Shown: piece by piece, positions 12,311 through 23,879 of the stretch
Layout of the letters: each line of letters begins with the position of its first letter
Numbering within the stretch: position 1 is the stretch's first letter
Source: Dipteris shenzhenensis
Lineage: Eukaryota; Polypodiophyta; Polypodiopsida; Gleicheniales
Direction: 5' to 3' (one strand)
Assembly: GCA_047967505.1 (NCBI GenBank)
Contig: CM106540.1
Length of the DNA stretch: 64,000 nt
Made by a program: the position numbers and the translations under genes
Notes under the pieces: generated by a model
Databases searched by the model: none
What the model was told of the DNA's origin: nothing
The model's input: the letters and a program-made list of their open reading frames with translations, nothing else

Positions 12311-13125
12311 AATTTGTAGAGGAGTACAACCTAGGATCTACCACCATTGGATTTTGTTGATACTAGATGACAAGCCAATGTGCAACAAAGAACCAATTCA
12401 ATGTCGAGCTCGACCAATTGATCCAAGCAAGCTTCATCAATATAATCAATCGGAGCAACTGATTATTCCCAATCATGGCGGTATCTAAGAATAATAGAAA
12501 GTTCTGAGTTTGTGTAGATTGTATACAAGAAGCTTGATGCTCAGACAATGCCATATTCTTTTCCAATTCCTTTCAATGATGAGAACCTTCAACAAGTTGT
12601 GACCATGAGATATACTTGTTTATGGATGGCTACAGTAGATATAATCAAATTTCTTTCATGCTCGAGGATAAATAGACGACTCCCAAAATCATGGAATGGG
12701 TGCACATGCTTGTAAAGTCATGCCCTATGGTCAATGTAATGTGCCATTAATTCTTTAGAGGTTCATGATTGAGACTTGTTGAGATTACTCGATCAAGTTT
12801 ATTTCCATTTACTTGGATGATTTTTGTGTGTCTTGGTAGTGACTGTGCATCTTTCTTTCCTTGAAAATGTTTTTGCTAGGTATAATCAAGTAGGAAGCTC
12901 CTAAACCAACCAATTGTGTTTTTTGTGTGAAGTTTGGTGTATTGCTTGGTCATGTGATTTCCAAGGAAGGCATTTGGATCAAGCCAAGTAAGATCCAAGT
13001 AATTGATCAGATATCAAAACTTGAGAATCTAACATATCTCAGATCATTTGTTGGTTTTATTAGCTTTTATAGGAGTGTGTAAAAGATGCTAAACCTATTG
13101 CCGGCACATCTATATGAAATAATAA
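12310..13125 (+). pseudogene. Gypsy reverse transcriptase, broken
   Basis: Recognisable RT blocks in order are a LILDDKPMC-like start, a degenerate KNNRKF.VCVD (fingers), and FMDGYSRYNQISF (block with the first catalytic Asp, about 12620-12660). FPFTWMIFVC follows at the position of the YXDD loop, which is not preserved. Then come LLGHVISKEGIWIKPSKIQ (about 12940-13000) and LRSFVGFISFYRS (about 13040-13075), the thumb and connection region. At least five stops or shifts interrupt it. It follows the duplicated protease region and leads into RNase H. Confidence 0.65.
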
Positions 13126-13249
13126 AGAAGGGTACCACATTTGAATGGATGAAGGAGTTATCAGCAGCAGTTCATGAACTCATAAAAGGAGAAATTGAAT
13201 AGCATTTCATTGAACATTAGTAGTATTTCATGAACTCACAAAAGTAGAA

Positions 13250-13790
13250 ATTGAACAACCCAAGTTGGTTGTAATTTTCCACGTCCATATGGATGCTTTA
13301 GGTTATGTGATTGGCATTATTTTGGCATAGCCATATTGCAAGCTACATTGCATGGTCTATTATGCTAGTCGATTGATGACACCATCCAATAGTAGCTACA
13401 ACACTATTGAGCATAAATCCCTTAATTGTTTAGAAGTTTAGGCACTATCTACTTGTCTACTTGGTAACCCATTTGACTTCTATGTGGATCGTCAAGCTCT
13501 ACTTTATCTAATTGACAAAAAAGTTATACAAGGATGCTTATTAAGATGGATGTTATTATTACAAGAATTCAATTTTAAGATCATTTAGAACCCAAGGGAG
13601 TCTCATTTGGGTGTAGATTTCTTGTCACATCTACTTGTTGCCATGGAACAAAATGAAGGAGTGACCACTGAGCTCATGGATGCACATTGTATACTGTGGA
13701 TTTTTTCAAAGCCAAGCATGACGAAATGTTTTAGTACTTCTCAAAAGGTACATATATGTACAATTATTTGTACATTTAAGAACTGGTAGG
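13250..13790 (+). pseudogene. Gypsy RNase H and linker, broken
   Basis: The frame reads VDALGYVIGIILA-like (here M.DALGYVIG), then YYASRLMTPSNSSYNTIEHK, then LLGNPFDFYVDRQALLYLID and LLRWMLLLQEFNFKII, and ends ESHLGVDFLSHL (about 13600-13635). These are the standard Ty3/gypsy RNase H blocks followed by the 'G..N..AD.LSR' tether. Single stop codons interrupt at several points. The frame stays open to 13789 but becomes unrecognisable, with no zinc-binding HHCC or integrase core. The element is therefore truncated or decayed at its 3' side. Confidence 0.7.
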
Positions 13791-16700
13791 AAATATTTTT
13801 GAGTAGCACATGGGGCTTGCAAGTGGTGATGTGCTTGATTTTCTTTCAATATTTCTTTGAAAGCTCTCTTATGTGTAAGAAAATGTGTGGATCTTTCATC
13901 TAGCATTGCTGTATATGTATGGTTAAGTGATGGTCTTATTGTATATATATGGTTAGGTGATGGTCTTTTTTTTTCAACTAATTAGAGTTTGGTCAATAAA
14001 TGAAACTACACTCTTGTCAATAATCTTTCTTTTGCAAAAAAAGAGGGGAGGAAACATCAATGAGTGCGTGCTACTTCTATATGCTCTAGAGCATTTTTGA
14101 AAGGTTTTGCTTGGATGGCTAATGGAATTCAAGTGTTATAGTATATGTATTGTGATTGTGCACATCCTTTGTTAGTATTATGTGGAATTTGTCAATGATT
14201 AATGGTCGATTGCTTGTAAGAGCTTACTAGAACAACTTGTGAGATTCACATCTATTGTCGGTTATCATGTTTATTTACTAGGACAATGGATAATATACGG
14301 TATAGTGTGAGTTTAAGTTTGATTTGTATATTGATTTATGTTTACCCTATTGCGTAGGGTTTTTAAGAAATATCGCAAAGTCTCATTCAGAGGTCCATGG
14401 ATGCACAATGTTGGAGTATGGCTATTGTGATGGTCCTTTATATCATCGAAGACTTGCCCTACTTATAGTACCTATCCAAAAAGGAGATACCACCATTCCA
14501 TAGTGATGAAGTCCCATGTGGCATAGAGATGTTGCCATATTTAAATGCAATAGCTACTATTTGCAATCTGGGAATCATTGCATAGATTGATGTACATTAT
14601 TCATATTTGAGTTGGTGTGCTCCTTATATTACACATTGTCAAAACCTTTTTTGCAATATTGTACCACAAGAGAAATTGAGGTTTTTCAATGGCACTGAAT
14701 GGTTGCCAGTTCTAGGTTTCTGTAGGGACAGGGCCATGCAACCAGAGAGTTCCTTGAATGAAGCTCTACAGTGGGGATCCTTCCGAGTGCTGCACATATG
14801 CATGCGTGTGCACACATATACAAATATAATATATAAATATAAATCTATGTCACAATGAGCAGAGATCAATTCAATCTTCTTCCAAGATCAAAGGTTGGGT
14901 GCAAATGTGAACCTATGCATGGTGAAGGCACTAGCTACGTTGCACTTCTTTGTCTATTAAAAGAAACATATACTTTTTTGTTTGTAATTGCAGGTACCAT
15001 AGTTTATCCAAAAGAATTGGCATTCTACTATACTTCAAGGAAATGGATTTCCAGGCACTTTTTTTAGAACACAAGCATGAGAAGAAGTTGGCATTTGGTC
15101 ATGTACTGATTGCTCTATCTACCTACAAAAAATAGTCATGCACTTAGTCAAGGCTCCTAAAGGGGCACCTTTCATAGATTTCTTACTACATGATAATTTC
15201 ATCAAGAGTCCAACCATATGAAATCTTTATACTAGGAGGACGAGTAACTCAGTTGTTGTTATTATTCTAATTGTCATATGTGTGTTTATTTAATAGCCAC
15301 AAAAGCCGAGCAGTTGTATGAGCTCTAATACCAATTGAAAAAACCATATTGAGGGTTGAGAGATTACGATACCTTGCACAAGTTCCTGAACATTATATTG
15401 CGATGGTCCAATGAAGGTAGACATGCCCAGATCAAAACCCAATGATGGCATAGAGGACTTTGTGCCACATGGGAGAAGTTGACATGGTTAGGCTTTCTAC
15501 ATAGGCTTGATTTGCTATATTATGCCTTCTTTGTGCTTATAATATTTATACAAAGAAGGCCTATTATTTATCACGAGATAAACATAGTTCTGTGTGAGGA
15601 AAATCATTCCCATAACATGGCAACATATATAGTTGTGTCGTTGCTAACATGCAATCTAGTAAGAAATAAATCCCAGTACTAGGGCCCTTTGTAGGAATTC
15701 CCACGATTACCATGCACTAGCATTGGCCTATGGAAAAGAGTATTATATAAAACAAGTAAGCCATTGCAAGTGGCTTGGGATGTTAAACAATCCATATTCC
15801 ACCCGGAGACTGTATTTTTGTATGCAAAATCTATGTTAAGGAATGCAAAGTCAAAGAAGAGTGACTCAAGCCAACTGAAATGAGAACGTGACATTGTCTG
15901 AAACCATCCATTTTTGCATGGAATGTCATGGGTCATCGACGTGTAACATGTGTTTCAACTTGCTTATAAACCCATCCATTAAAGTTCTCTCTATGGACAC
16001 ATAGTTGATAGCATGAGGTAATCATCACTACTTATTTACATAAAACGAGCATGAGGAGGTCGCTCCTTGTTTATGTAAAATGAATGTGGGGAGGTCGTTC
16101 TACTCTAGGCTCAAGATGGTTTCTCCATGTCTATGCCTTTAAAGCTCTCCATTGCTCTATATCACACTCCAGAGCTCATCGCATGTAGAGTATGTATAAA
16201 GGCCGAGATATACAAGTCAACTAGTTCACAACAAATTCACAATATAAAACAACATTTCATGCAAATATATAAGCCCATGGACCTTGAAGGTCACTAGTAC
16301 TACTGCTTGTGTGGACATCAAGTGTGACTATATTTTTGTCAGATCAAACGTAGTCATTTTCTCATTTTCAACACTATACATAGAAGTCCATCGCGCCTCT
16401 TCTCTAGGCTATCTTGGGGCTTACATTGCACCCTCAGCTTTCATGTGCTTCTAGACCTACGTGGTAATATGCAAACAAGCACAACAATGCAATGTCATTG
16501 TCTTGGCATTGTGTGAAGTCATTGTGACAAAGGTCAACTCCTCTAGTAGCTAATAGAAGATGTCATCGGTGGAGGTCTCATAGACGTTATATCAATCGAC
16601 ACAATCTCATAGATGTAGAAATGCTATTGTGGTGAGAGGAATACACATTAAGTAGATAGAGTGGCAATGTGGGGCATTGTTGAGAGAGCTCTGTTGAGAC

Positions 16701-17398
16701 TTTCTACAACCAACAGTAGGCTGTGCATGGCAAAATCACCCACAACATCTCTCCATCCTTTCAAATGACTTGTCTATCTGAATACCATTGGGGGCTCCAT
16801 AAGTCTTCCCTTGTGTGATGAATGTCAGCCCAGTGCTTTAGTGCATAGATCCAGGTCCCACCTTCACTTTTGTGAATCTTGTAGTGTGTAAGATTACTCT
16901 CCTTCCCTTGTAAAGTGTGCTTGGGACTTGTATTCTTGGTTTCAATTGAACTCGCTCATGTAGAAGGCTTCGAATGCTTTGCGATGGGTGTGTGGAAGGA
17001 AGTGTGGTAGAGGATCCACTTGCAGAGCTATTTTGCAAAGGGGTTTTTGGAGGGGATGTACTAGTGCTTCCAGTCATCATTCATACATGGTAAGTGGGTA
17101 CCCAGTCTGCTATTATCAGTGGAGTGTCGTGGTCTCACCCACCATGTCAAATTACAATGCTGTCTCATTTAGGTCTACTCATAATTAACCTCCTATTACT
17201 TCCTATGCATATTATTAATGATAATCATAAGGTCCAATGTGGCTATAATGTTCAAATGTAACAAAGTTTTGAAAGGGTAGATAGGTAATGCACCCCGACT
17301 TGTTATCGCTTTATGTAGGACAAAGAGACCTATCCAAATTCATAGTTGAATATTAAAAAGGTAGCGGGGATATCATGAAATGTTTAAGGTGGAGGTGC
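13791..17398. other. Intergenic DNA without a recognised gene
   Basis: No coding domain is recognised. A short imperfect tandem repeat containing 'tatatggttaggtgatggtc' lies at about 13915-13970. A small repeat of a 'tttatgtaaaa-gaggaggtcg' type lies near 16030-16095. A degenerate primer-binding site at 15322-15333 is listed separately. Short open frames on both strands show no motif. The stretch is most likely old transposon debris. Confidence 0.45.
15322..15333 (-). other. Possible degenerate tRNA-Met primer-binding site
   Basis: The forward strand reads GCTCTAATACCA, one base from GCTCTGATACCA, the complement of the plant tRNA-iMet primer site TGGTATCAGAGC. It is followed after two bases by TGAAAA, which could start an LTR to the right of a reverse-strand element. 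No matching second LTR was found by eye, so this is weak evidence for a decayed retrotransposon here. Confidence 0.3.
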
Positions 17399-17804
17399 TA
17401 CCCTTCCATCATATAAGAGGCATAGCTAAACACAATAAGCATTTCATGGAACTAACATAAAAGAGGTTAGCTTTTCATGCAAAAACTGAGATACTCGTCT
17501 ATACATGCAACTACTTAGTAAATTGTGTTATGACCTAGTGCGAATTTTAGGCATAGGAAGTGCATGCCTTATATGTGAGGAATTAGGAAGGATAATTATT
17601 TTGAAAAAAAAAATCTAGCCTACCATATAGGAGGCATGGGAATAAATTTATTTAGCCTACCATGTAGGAGGCATTAGAATGGAAAAGACCAACAAAGTCC
17701 TAGCCTACCATAGAGGAGGCATAAAAAATGATACTAAAAAACTTTGTACTAGAAGGGACACTTGTTTTGAGGCAAAATCAAATGGCCTTCCATAGAGGAG
17801 GCAT
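17399..17804. repeat. Five interspersed copies of a 22-bp motif
   Basis: The motif TAGCCTACCATAGAGGAGGC plus AT occurs at 17616-17637, 17653-17674, 17701-17722 and (variant) 17783-17804. A more diverged copy lies near 17402-17423. Conserved units are separated by 15, 26 and 60 bp of AT-rich spacer. The spacing is irregular, so this is not a simple tandem repeat. It may be the remains of a minisatellite or of a repeated region inside a mobile element. Confidence 0.55.
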
Positions 17805-18989
17805 GAAAAATTAACTTTATTGGTGACATTGAGATTAGTGGAATCTCAATTTAACATCTTCTTGGTCTTTCGAGGAAGGTAGGGTCGTGTTCTAGCACTT
17901 TTGTAAGCATGATGCAGGATTAATCCATCTTTTCTAGATTCCCTCATTTTTTTATTGATGTGAGCAATAGAGGTGGGATCCATATTAACGGACATCAAGC
18001 TGTCTTACGAGGTGCACATGTATCAGGTCTATCCTAAAATGAGACATATATTTGTTAGTATGTAGGGTAAGCAAGCCTAAGAGAGTTCTCCATTATGAAC
18101 ACAATGTTGTCTATACTTATTATAATTAACCAAGACATAGACACCTTTTTGATATAGAGAAAACAAGCCAATGTAGTAATGTTGAAAAACATAGAGTGTG
18201 TAAGCATCAGGTGTGTGAAAGGATTAAAGTAATAGGAAAGCATAACAGTAAACTTCTGAGTTCTGTAGCCATGTATCTTTGCAAGTTGTAATTAAAGATG
18301 TAACCAAAGACATCTTCACACAAAAGGAATACTTTAACTAATTAGATAATTACATGTAAGCATATAACCTATGGGTTAAAAAATGATTAAAAACTATGGT
18401 ATATTAAATGCAACACTTAATGTGGGGACATACATTTTCAAAACTAAGTGACTATACTAGACAAAGGCTATCATAAAACAGGGGGTGGTTTCGCATGCCT
18501 ATGTTCATAGCTATAGTCCTAAGCTAGAGTAGCAAGAGAAGACTATGCACCTCCTATCGTGTGTGTGTGCCAGTAGAGAACCACCACATCAGGATTGTAG
18601 CTAGGGCAGAGCCACTGTAGGCTTGAAGGATCATGTCATCTACAGCCAAGGCAACAAGTGCTGGGTATCTTCTTCCGTAGAAAATCCTACGTAAGGACTG
18701 TCGGCCGAGGCATGGAAGAGAACAAGTAGACACCAGGGAGAAGAAATAATTTGTGAAGTGATCCCACAATTGGGACGTAGCCATGCGGTTGTCTCACATT
18801 TTTTAGAGGAACTTCAGTTGCTCAGAGTGGAACAAGGAGCCTATCTCTTGGCAACTACTAGCCATGAGAAGGAAGCAAAGATCTGGTCATGAGAAGGAAG
18901 GAAGTATGTTTGAAGTGCCAAATAATTTAGCAAGGGAAGGTACATACTCTACCCTTGTAGAGTAGGTAGCCATCTTCAATACTATATTT
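17805..18989. other. Intergenic DNA without a recognised gene
   Basis: Nothing is recognised. Open frames near 18055-18243 and 18554-18784 on the reverse strand are short and show no family motif. The right end of the stretch abuts the copia fragment, whose similarity to the 29-35 kb element begins near 18990. Confidence 0.4.
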
Positions 18990-19233
18990 TTTCCACTTGA
19001 GTCCTTTATTGGCATTTTGGATTGCCATTACAGTTGGCATTTTCTTTTGGGCCATATTTGATCATATGGATGCATACTATATGCACATGAGTCAGATGCA
19101 TCTTTTGATGCTTTGAGCTTTGATTTTTGGTAATATTTCACTCTATTGTGGCATACACATTTCGGTGCACCTGGTATTTGGTGTGATTCTCTCTTATAGG
19201 CACTAGCATTTGGGATTTTGCTTTATTTGCATC

Positions 19234-19850
19234 ATGGCATCCTCTTCCATGTCTGAAAAGGAGTTTTTTAGCATTAAAAAGTTTGATGGGACAAACTTTT
19301 CTTTGTGGAAAGAATAGATAAGGGATGTGCTTATTCAAAAGAAGCAGATTAAACCCTTGGCAAGTATTGAAGCTAAGCCTGCAGATATGTCTGAGGATGA
19401 TTGGAATGAGTTGGATGCATTAGCAAAGTCTACTATTAGACTTCATCTTGCGGAGTCAGTTTATTTCACAGTAGTAAATGAGCAGACTACGGAAGATTTG
19501 TGGAAGAAATTGTGTGCCACTTATGAGAAGGAAACTGCCTCTAATAAAGTTTACCTCATGAAGAGGTTGTTTGAGCTATAGATGAAGGAATGGAGACCTC
19601 TCCATTGCTTTTCACTTGAATGAATTCAATATTATTTTCAGCCAGCTTTAGGCTCAGAAGATGAATTTTGATGCAGAGACTAAGGCAATTTTGCTCTTAT
19701 GTTCATTGCCATCCTCATGGGATACCTTTTGTACAGCTGTCGGTAACTCTGCATTTGGTGGAGTACTGAAATTTGATGATGTTGTGGGTAGTTTGTTGGC
19801 CAAGGAGATTAGACGCAAGTCTATGGATAGCAACAAGTAGGATGTAGCTT
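19234..19850 (+). pseudogene. Copia gag remnant (5 nonsense or structural lesions)
   Basis: This starts ATGGCATCC (MASSSMSEKEF), the equivalent of the gag start at 33376 in the full-length copy, and keeps the UBN2/gag-type core (FDGTNFSLWKE, ESVYFTVVNEQTTEDLWKKL, SNKVYLMKRLFEL). TAG codons stand at 19315-19317, 19579-19581, 19649-19651 and 19838-19840, each replacing a CAG Gln codon of the other copy. A small shift also lies near 19590. The C-terminal basic region and the CCHC zinc knuckle are deleted. Gag would form the virus-like particle in the cytoplasm; this copy cannot. Confidence 0.8.
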
Positions 19851-19899
19851 AAAAGGAAGAGAGTCCAAGGGAGGACAAAGGAAAAGTGAAGATCGAGAG

Positions 19900-20900
19900 T
19901 CACACATGATAGTGACAATGACGTTCTCTTCATGTCTAGTTTATCTGCAGAGTTGCTTACTACTTCAGATGATGCATATTCCTAGGATTGGATTTTGGAT
20001 TCTGGTGCTTCATTCCATGTTACTCCCCATAGGGAATGGTTCTCCACTTATGACTGTGGAAAGACAGGTTGTGTGCATCTTGGAAATGACTATGCATGTG
20101 ACATAGTGGGAGTAGGTGACATAAAGTTTTCTTTTGCAAATGGGTCTGCATTTATTTTGAAACATGTGAGACATGTGCCTAAGTTGACCAAGAGCCTTAT
20201 TTCAGTGGGTCAGCTAGATGATGCTGGTTTTCACACCACTTTTGGCTTTCAGAGTTGGAAAATTCAAAAGGGCTCTATGCTTTTGGCCAGGGGTGCCAAG
20301 TGTGGGACTTTATATCCCTTACATGTATCAGGGGTATTTGATCATGTTGTTGCAATAATCGAGCAGCCAAGCACTTCTTTGTGGCATTGTAGGTTGGGGC
20401 ACATGAGCCAAAATGGAATGAAACTCTTATGCCGTTTGGGTTATGTACCGCATTTGAGTTTCTCTGATTTTGAATTTTGTGAGCACTGTCTCTATGGGAA
20501 GCAGACTAAATCAGCCCATAAAAGAAGGGGAAAGAAAGAGTTTGAAAAGCTTGATTTGGTGCATTCAAACGTATGTGGTCCCATGCCTACACGGTCATTA
20601 GGTGGGGCTGAATACTATGTGACATTCATTGATGATGCAACTAGGAAAGTGTGGGCTTATGCTATAGCTTGGAAGAGTGATGTGTTCCAGGTATTTCAGA
20701 AATGGCTGGCCTTGGTTGAGAATCAGTTAGGTAGAATGGTTAAATGCCTACGGACTGACAATGGTGGAGAGTATCTCTCTCATGACTTTCAACATTTTTG
20801 TGATACACATGGGATTAAGAGGGAGCTCACATCCCCTTGTACTCCAGAGCAAAATCTAGTTGCAAAAAAGATGAACTGTACCATTCAAGAAAGGTTGTAA
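19900..20900 (+). pseudogene. Copia protease and integrase N-terminal half remnant
   Basis: The protease active-site block is WILDSGASFHVTPHREWF, preceded by an in-frame TAG at 19983-19985 in place of Gln. The open frame from 19995 then runs 301 codons through KSLISVGQLDDAG, LWHCRLGHMS (gag-pre-integrase), CEHCLYGKQ and VTFIDDATRKVWAYAI. It continues through LRTDNGGEYLSHDF to PCTPEQNLVAKK, where the integrase catalytic Glu region (EKMNRT in the better copy) has become KKMNCT. The frame ends at TAA 20898-20900, replacing a CAA codon. The stretch to 20970 continues the integrase in the same frame, and the copy then ends. Confidence 0.8.
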
Positions 20901-20970
20901 TGCATGCTTTCCAATGCAAGTCTTTCTGGTGGTTTTTGGTTGAGGCAATGAAGACTGCAGTGCATGTGAT

Positions 20971-21783
20971 AGCCTCTCTTCTATTTGTCTTGCCATCTTC
21001 TGTATCCACTCAACCAACTACATAAATATCTATTCCTCAAAGGAAAAAAAGCTTAATCAAATAACTTATGCATCATCCCTAACCATGACAAAATTAATGA
21101 ATCTCAACCAATGTGCCCTAAGGAAGAAAATAATTTAGAAAAGCAAGAAGCAAGGTTAATTAGCAAAGCCATCCTTTTCCCATCTATCTAAAATTGAGAG
21201 CGGACCATCTATGCATTGAACTCATAATGTCCCATGACCAAGTTTAAGTGTGTCACTATCTTCTTGCTTGCAATGAAGGAGGCAGGGGCTGAATTGGTGA
21301 AGGCCACAGATGGCAAGAAAGGGGAAAGAGGAGAGGGGAGGGTAAGAGTAATGCTCATATTTTTTCAACATATGAGCAAAATATAATACCATATGTGCAA
21401 CCATAATTTGAAACATAAAAACCAAAGCTAACATATCTAAAAATTCAAAGTTGACCATCTCAAGAAAGGATGTGTATATGAATGAATATTTTCAAATAAA
21501 AAAGTATAAGCATTGCATCAACATTTATGCAAATACATGATGCAAAAAATTACAAATATTTGAGTATATCTTAAATAAAACGAAAATGGGAAGGAACAAT
21601 AGACAATTGAAATATTGAATTAAATTAGCTTCCATTGCCATATATACATCAAATGAAAGTAAATATAATCATTTGCAAAAAACTTGTGTTGCCAAATAAC
21701 ATAAGGGCAACCCAAGTACAGGAATCCCATCGAAGCATTTGGGGTTCCAGTACAAAAAGTGACATAAAAGTCTCAGGAGTCTC
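20971..21783. other. Intergenic DNA without a recognised gene
   Basis: The copia similarity stops at 20970. The following 0.8 kb is AT-rich with no recognisable domain. The open frame at 21222-21458 (reverse) shows no motif. Confidence 0.4.
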
Positions 21784-22385
21784 TTAATTGTCACGGGTTG
21801 CAACTTGCTCTAGTTTATGGCTCATCCTAGTCATCAAAGCAGTTAGCCTATTTAGACCAACTTTGAACATTGACACCTCAGTGGACAGTAGCTGAACTTG
21901 TTCTTTCAGCTTATCAACTTGTAGTCTACACCCATTCTCACATACAGCTGCCCCTTCTCCACCTCTCCCCAAAATCTGCTGCATCCATTGATTAGAGTCC
22001 TTAACGCTATTCTCAATTTGAGAAATCCTTGCAATGAGAGTTCCAGGGAATTCTCCCATGCCCTCGCTATTACATCTGAACGGATTTCTCCCCATAAAGA
22101 GGCCAAATATCGTGTGTTCATGGCACATGCATCCTTATTATCCTCGCACATGGTGTGAATGGACTTTAAAAGATTGTAATGACTTGAATGCTCAGTTGCA
22201 TAGGTTGAAGCTCTCCCCCTTCTAAGTTGTTTCATTATATCAGCAGTGCGACGTTCGCAGCTAGACTTAAAATGCTTTGAAGGCAACTTGGGACCCTGAT
22301 TCGCTCCATGGGTTGAAGTCTCTGCCCTTGCAAAAACTTGATTTGTCACATGAAGGCTATGTGGCTCATGAAAAGATGACAACAC
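21784..22385 (-). pseudogene. Unrecognised coding remnant with predicted coiled coil
   Basis: Two overlapping reverse-strand frames look like one protein broken by a shift. The first (22385 to about 22050) reads TADIMKQLRRGRAS, then SIHTMCEDNKDACAMNTRYL. The second (22128 to 21784) reads ARISQIENSVKDSNQWMQQI, then VDKLKEQVQLLSTEVSMFKV and MSHKLEQVATRDN before a stop. The second part has heptad-like Leu/Val/Ile spacing typical of a coiled coil. I recognise no family. It may be an ORF of a non-autonomous or unclassified transposon. The upstream frame (22390-22659) is distorted by a (CT)n run and is not convincing. Confidence 0.35.
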
Positions 22386-22526
22386 AATGTCATCCCCTCT
22401 CTCTCTCTCGCATGGGTCTTGGTGGTTGAGGCTCTGGTTTGTGTCGTTGTGTGTGTTGTGTTCGATCCTTTGTGATCGACTTTGGATGAGTCAGAATTGG
22501 CTCCTTGGGATTGTTCCTACGAAGTA

Positions 22527-22530
<4 letters not shown>

Positions 22531-22562
<32 letters not shown>
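22531..22562. repeat. (CT)n microsatellite
   Basis: An uninterrupted CT dinucleotide run of about 16 units begins shortly after 'gaagtaaaaaa'. A shorter CT run lies at about 22399-22410. It gives the Arg/Glu (RERERE) frame seen on the reverse strand, which is not a gene. Confidence 0.9.
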
Positions 22563-22564
<2 letters not shown>

Positions 22565-22635
22565 ATCATTGTGGTCTTCTTCAGTCCCTTTGCACAGCTT
22601 GTTGCTGTCCATCTTGGTGCCAGGTACTCATTTCT

Positions 22636-22812
22636 TATGCTGCTCACATGGTAGCCCATGTGCTGCCCATGTGGTAGCCCCCTTGCTGTGAGGTGCTACC
22701 CATGTGCTACCCACATGGCATCCAATCAGATGCCCATGTGGCATCCCTAGCCCTAGGTCCACCTCCCCCATGCTCTCCTCATTTGGGGGTTTACAGATGG
22801 GGATGTGACCTG
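22636..22812. repeat. Dispersed repeat, copy 1 (CACATGG-rich)
   Basis: The sequence repeats TGCCCATGTGG and CACATGGCAGCC-like words and ends with a conserved tail 'tccacctcccccatgctctc', 'tcatttgggggtttacagatgg'. The same series and tail occur at 24622-24868 and 28826-29079. Copy 1 lacks the central 'ttctttgttttccct' stretch present in the other two. It is probably part of a repeated element such as an LTR or a non-autonomous transposon end. Confidence 0.6.
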
Positions 22813-23239
22813 CCCATTTCCAACATAAATGTATGCCCAATAGGGCTGAATACAACTGAAAGAATAAGTATTGTATGAAGGGATAAACCCTCACCCTAGA
22901 TGAGCAGAAGAGGGCTGCTTTGATGCAGACCCTAATGCTGCTAGTGTCCAAAATGAACCGGGCCTAGAAGCTGTCCTGTAGGTGCCAAGGATGAAGTGGA
23001 TTTGCTACTCCTAATCCTAGCCTGACCTGAGCTACCAAACACTGCTGTTGGCTGCACTGTTCAGCCCTTGAAGTGAATGAGAAATGAGGCCAAGGGAGCT
23101 GCCTTTTATAGGCCCCCTTGGACCCTAGAAATGACCAACCAGGGTAGAGTCTATGGACCGACCCCATGGCCAAATCTGTCTCGACCAAGCTGGTCAGGCT
23201 GCTCCAATCACCGACTTGCTGAACCAAATAAAACATACT

Positions 23240-23556
23240 ATGGATCTATATGAAAATAATATCCTCATGAATCTATACAAAAAAATGAGCCTCTTGGAAT
23301 GAATATACTCCCTGTCTTACGTCTATACAAAATGAGTATACTTCTAGCTCTTGACTCCATACAAAAAAAAAAAAACCTGGCTTTGAGTCTATACAAAATG
23401 AATTTACTCCCAAGGCTGTACAAAATGAATATACTCCCCAGTCTACATAGCATATATACCCCTAGCTCCTCGGTCTATACAAAATCAATAAACTCGTGGG
23501 GGTCTATACAAAATTGGTATGTAGTCCTAGCTCTAGAGTGAATATACTCCTACAAC
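23240..23556. repeat. Degenerate minisatellite of TCTATACAAAATGAATATACTCC units
   Basis: Between 23240 and 23556 the words 'gtctatacaaaatga' and 'atatactcc' recur about eight times (for example near 23269, 23310, 23388, 23415, 23432, 23482 and 23503). They are separated by short variable spacers, roughly 25-50 bp apart. An A-rich run lies near 23365-23377. The open frame read across it (23299-23541) has the matching peptide repeat YKMN.LP and is not a gene. Confidence 0.6.
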
Positions 23557-23879
23557 CTGTGACATCCATGGTCTAGTAGGCCCATACATTCAATGTGACC
23601 TTAAAGGGAGAGGAGATAATGTCAAGGTGTAGAAGCTGCAAACATAAAACTATACACCATTAACGATATTATAATGCAATCTTATTCAACCCTCAAATGT
23701 ATACAGAGAAAGACTACCTATGGCAAAGGGACATAGAAAATAAACCATGTATTCACATATGACCATGCAGTACTGGTTCTTTGTCTATAAGACCATCTAT
23801 ACAGTATAATTGACTTGAAGTTCTACTTTACCACAATTACTTTCTTGCATGTCTATCTATAACTCACCAATGACCTATT

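Larger units (their letters stand above)
10680..13790 (+). mobile_element. Decayed Ty3/gypsy retrotransposon (pol region)
   Basis: The forward strand carries protease tail, RT and RNase H segments of a Ty3/gypsy polyprotein in the right order, all broken by stops and frame changes. The family matches the elements at 43740-45520 and 60780-64000: all share the QYKDVFAWSY block at the start of RT and a protease ending in VIPME.N.YPILLGRP. No LTR, primer site, gag or integrase core was recognised, so the borders are approximate. The protease-to-RT start is present twice (near 10685-11340 and 11640-12310). Confidence 0.75.
18990..20970 (+). mobile_element. Truncated Ty1/copia element, same family as the 29-35 kb copy
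   Basis: The forward strand aligns with the reverse strand of the full-length element from its leader (about 33595 there) to within integrase. Similarity is high throughout, then stops abruptly after GTGCATGTGAT at 20970, so RT, RNase H and the 3' LTR are missing. No 5' LTR is found either. An internal deletion of about 190 bp near 19850 removes the gag zinc knuckle, with AAA microhomology at the junction. A second small deletion near 19893 removes part of the gag-protease linker. The body holds at least six nonsense codons. It is a dead fragment, but informative when compared with the better copy. Confidence 0.85.

Noticed and set aside
17616-17804. CRISPR-like pattern of conserved 22-bp units with spacers
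   Set aside because: Spacers vary widely in length (15 to 60 bp), units are diverged, there are no cas genes, and the setting is a plant nuclear genome.
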